From an uncultured Collinsella sp. (GTDB lineage: Bacteria; Actinomycetota; Coriobacteriia; Coriobacteriales; Coriobacteriaceae): a stretch of 20,926 nucleotides of DNA. The notes under the pieces are model-generated. The model was given only the letters and a program-made list of their open reading frames with translations. It ran no database searches and was not told the DNA's origin. The position numbers were made by a program, and so were the translations under genes. Location of the stretch: positions 1 through 20,926 of the forward strand of contig CAAECF010000113.1 of NCBI GenBank assembly GCA_900754275.1. Direction: 5' to 3'. This document shows, piece by piece, positions 20,511 to 20,926 of the stretch (position 1 is its first letter; the number at the start of each line of letters is the position of its first letter).

Positions 20511-20926
20511 TTACGCGTTGACGGCCATCGAGTGTTGGCCCGACTTCTCCAGGAACTCTTGGAACTTGGCTTCGTCGCCTTTGTTCTTGTACTGCAGGGC
20601 CAGCAGGTATTCCAGGCGGCAGCTCTTGACCTTGTCGTCACCGGCATCCTTGAGCATGCGCTCCAGCTCGGGAATGTCGTTGTGGCGCTTGAGGATCATC
20701 GTGTCGTACATCAGCTGGCACTCGTGCGCGACCTCCTCGGCCTGACCGCCCTCAAAGCCCTTGATCTCGTGCAGAAGCTCCTTGGACTTTTTGCGGTCCT
20801 CCTGGCCAACATAGTAGTTAAAGGCTTTGATCACCAGGTCGACGCGCTGCATCTTGGGGAGGTTGAGTCCCAGCAGCAGGTCGAACATCTCGCTGGCGCG
20901 CTCGTGGTCCTCGCGCAGCAGATAGG
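20511..20926 (-). CDS. Unrecognised helical, TPR-like protein, C-terminal part (partial)
   Basis: The last 137 residues are visible; the frame is open to the window edge (YLLREDHERASEMFDLLLGL...), so the start is outside and the internal ATG at 20888 is probably not the real start. The sequence is hydrophilic and all-helical in appearance, with paired-helix spacing reminiscent of tetratricopeptide-like repeats (VIKAFNYYVGQEDRKKSKEL; LEYLLALQYKNKGDEAKFQEF). There is no catalytic motif, signal peptide or membrane segment in this part. I do not recognise the family. It ends 31 bases before the tRNA-Leu gene on the same strand and ends with a TAA codon. Confidence 0.7.
   Translation of the reverse strand, partial: YLLREDHERASEMFDLLLGLNLPKMQRVDLVIKAFNYYVGQEDRKKSKELLHEIKGFEGGQAEEVAHECQLMYDTMILKRHNDIPELERMLKDAGDDKVKSCRLEYLLALQYKNKGDEAKFQEFLEKSGQHSMAVNA

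Overview
The window is a high-GC chromosomal segment that looks like a Coriobacteriia actinobacterium, most likely Collinsella or a close relative. The evidence is strongly G/C-ending codons, the actinobacterial order mazG - eno - ftsB-like - ppx, a fused HisZ-HisG, and mannose-family PTS genes of the kind common in gut Coriobacteria. The genus is inferred from style and gene order, not from a search.

Region 1 (1-3720, + strand) is a sugar or sugar-amine uptake locus. It holds the C-terminal end of a SIS-domain deglycase/isomerase, then PTS EIIA, EIIB, EIIC and EIID of the mannose family, then a xylose-isomerase-like TIM-barrel protein resembling FrlC. The two flanking enzymes suggest an Amadori-product substrate such as fructoselysine or glucoselysine. 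Terminator-like hairpins lie after the first gene and before the last.

Region 2 (3891-12999) holds a complete histidine pathway: hisZ-hisG (one fused ORF), hisD, hisC, hisB, hisH, hisA, hisF, hisI and hisE on the + strand, and a PHP-family histidinol-phosphatase convergent on the - strand. Most genes abut or overlap by a few bases. Two palindromic elements interrupt the series: a 31-bp perfect inverted repeat between hisB and hisH, and an ~87-bp imperfect palindrome before hisI.

Region 3 (13000-18715) starts with a divergent intergenic region carrying a 23-bp perfect inverted repeat. It is followed by a stand-alone LarC C-terminal-domain protein, a YfcE-like phosphodiesterase, MazG, a terminator, enolase, a terminator, a FtsB/DivIC-like division protein and a Ppx/GppA phosphatase. 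Enolase has a clear -10 box and a direct repeat flanking it.

Region 4 (18716-20926) looks accessory. Palindromic elements are followed, on the - strand, by an AAA/DUF4143 ATPase. Behind its promoter lie three 33-bp phased copies of a TTTCC-N3-GGAAAA dyad. Then come a tRNA-Leu(UAA) with its own terminator and promoter, and the 3' part of an unrecognised helical protein that runs off the window. No rRNA, CRISPR array, transposase or phage gene was found. No gene-free stretch exceeds about 300 bases.
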